Part shown: positions 5,550 to 6,568 of the stretch, piece after piece
Layout: every line of letters starts with the position of its first letter
Numbering within the stretch: the stretch's first letter is position 1
NCBI GenBank assembly: GCA_015492875.1
Contig: WGEI01000159.1
Coordinates: 1 to 6,568 of the forward strand
Length of the DNA: 6,568 bases
Origin: Anaerolineae bacterium
GTDB taxonomy: Bacteria; Chloroflexota; Anaerolineae; Aggregatilineales; Phototrophicaceae
Reading direction: 5' to 3'
Program-made: the position numbers and the translations under genes
The notes under the pieces: model-generated
Database searches by the model: none
Told to the model about the DNA's origin: nothing
What the model saw: only the letters and a program-made list of their open reading frames with translations

Positions 5550-6568
5550 TTATTTATTGTCGAGAGCGAAAAGCTCCCGAACTGCCTGCGCATAGTAATC
5601 ACCATTGCCATCTACCGCATGAGATTTCAGCCGCGTTGTTGGCTCGTGCAAAATTTTATTAACCAAACGATGCGCCATCCGCTCAATAACTTGCTGTTCA
5701 CGCTCATCTACATCACCCAACTTGCTCAGCGCTTGCCGTACTTCTTGCTTGGCTAATGTTGTTAAATGCTCTCGCAAATCCTTCAAAATCGGCACAACAG
5801 CGCGGCTTTGTAACCAAGCTGTGTATGTCGCTAACTCTTCACTGATGATGCCTTCGACTTGAGGGATAGCCGCTTCGCGTTGTTCACGATGTTCATCGAC
5901 AACATGCTTCAAATCGTCGATGTCGTATTGTGTGACATTAGGCAGCGATGCTGTTAACTTTTCAATGTTGCGCGGAACGGCAATATCTACTAGCAACAGC
6001 GGCTTGCCCCCGCGCTTTCCAACAAGTCGTTGAATATCTGCCTGTGTCAAAATAATATGCGGTGCACCCGTCGCAGTTAAGATAACGTCAGCCTGCATTG
6101 CTGATTCTTGCAATGCCATATAAGGCTTTGCTATACCGCCAATATGCTCAGCGAGGGCGATGGCGCGTTCATAGGTGCGGTTAATGATTGTGATATGCTT
6201 GGCATTGCGCCCAGCTAGGGCTTTACCAGCTAGCCGTGCCATATCACCCGCACCAATGAGCAAGATACGTGCACTTTGCAGCTCGACATGTTGCGCAATC
6301 AGTTGCGCTGCCGCGTGGCTTATGGATGTTGTATGGCGGCTGATGTGGGTTTCTGTGTGGGCGCGTTTGCCAGCGTGAATGGCTTGTATAAAAAGTTGGT
6401 TGAGGATGGGGCCAGTATTCCCCATTTTGTGGGCTAGCTGGTAAGCGGTGTTAACTTGCCCCAGAATTTGCTGTTCGCCCAGAATGAGTGAATCAAGTCC
6501 ACAGGCAACTTTCATAAGGTGCTGTGCCGCAACTTCATCGGTGTAAATATAAAGATGTTGCGCCAGTG
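5550..6568 (-). CDS. hemA: Glutamyl-tRNA reductase, 5' end truncated by window edge
   Basis: NADPH-dependent reduction of glutamyl-tRNA(Glu) to glutamate-1-semialdehyde, the committed step of C5-pathway tetrapyrrole synthesis in the cytoplasm. The reading frame stays open to the window edge, giving 338 residues plus stop. The Met at 6515 is internal, because the 17 residues before it (LAQHLYIYTDEVAAQHL) match the family. Fragment residues 16-37 hold the signature HLMKVACGLDSLILGE followed by QQILGQV. Residues 100-117 hold the NADPH-binding Rossmann loop with IGAGDMA, and 188-202 hold the conserved LLLVDIAVPRN. From about residue 235 a long helical region matches the dimerisation domain. Compared with a usual 415-450 residues, about 80-90 N-terminal residues are missing, including the catalytic Cys of the TCNR-type motif, so catalytic competence cannot be confirmed. 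Cys22 sits where Ser or Ala is common. It is the first visible gene of the operon; its stop lies 12 nt before the preferred hemC start. Confidence 0.97.
   Translation of the reverse strand, partial: LAQHLYIYTDEVAAQHLMKVACGLDSLILGEQQILGQVNTAYQLAHKMGNTGPILNQLFIQAIHAGKRAHTETHISRHTTSISHAAAQLIAQHVELQSARILLIGAGDMARLAGKALAGRNAKHITIINRTYERAIALAEHIGGIAKPYMALQESAMQADVILTATGAPHIILTQADIQRLVGKRGGKPLLLVDIAVPRNIEKLTASLPNVTQYDIDDLKHVVDEHREQREAAIPQVEGIISEELATYTAWLQSRAVVPILKDLREHLTTLAKQEVRQALSKLGDVDEREQQVIERMAHRLVNKILHEPTTRLKSHAVDGNGDYYAQAVRELFALDNK

Noticed and set aside
1..6568. CRISPR array, insertion sequence, attachment site or tRNA gene
   Set aside because: No regularly spaced direct repeats, transposase motifs, terminal repeats with target duplications or tRNA-like T-arm sequences were seen.

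Overview
The window is one end of a bacterial tetrapyrrole (haem) biosynthesis operon, all on the minus strand, followed by a non-coding left end. Reading in the direction of transcription (right to left) the order is hemA (5' end cut off by the window edge), hemC, hemD, hemB, hemE, hemL. All six are intact apart from the missing hemA start, and all carry the expected active-site residues.

Together they take glutamyl-tRNA to coproporphyrinogen III. HemA makes glutamate-1-semialdehyde, HemL isomerises it to 5-aminolaevulinate (ALA), HemB condenses two ALA to porphobilinogen, HemC builds hydroxymethylbilane, HemD closes it to uroporphyrinogen III, and HemE decarboxylates that to coproporphyrinogen III. 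Gene order does not follow reaction order: HemL acts second but is encoded last. No cobA/sirohaem methyltransferase is fused to or inserted beside hemD, so the cluster as seen is directed to the haem/chlorophyll branch rather than to sirohaem or cobalamin. Late genes (coproporphyrinogen oxidase, protoporphyrinogen oxidase, ferrochelatase) are not in the window.

The genes are tightly packed. hemC/hemD and hemD/hemB overlap by ATGA, while hemA/hemC, hemB/hemE and hemE/hemL are separated by about 12, 18 and 11 nt. This implies one polycistronic message with translational coupling. The operon promoter lies outside the window.

The left 386 bases hold no convincing protein gene. They contain a strong minus-strand Rho-independent terminator (114-140), an upstream extended -10 promoter in the same orientation (250-278), several nested inverted repeats between them, and a further long imperfect hairpin at 42-100. 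The terminator probably ends the hem message. The promoter-terminator pair could also define a small RNA of about 130 nt. This is the least explained part of the window.

Organism: a bacterium of roughly balanced base composition using the C5 (glutamyl-tRNA) route. The operon order with hemE between hemB and hemL, and the general look of HemB and HemE, remind me of Chloroflexota or Gram-positive-type clusters, but this is an impression without a database search and should be held loosely. The hem genes themselves are ordinary; I do not see a novel enzymatic system here.
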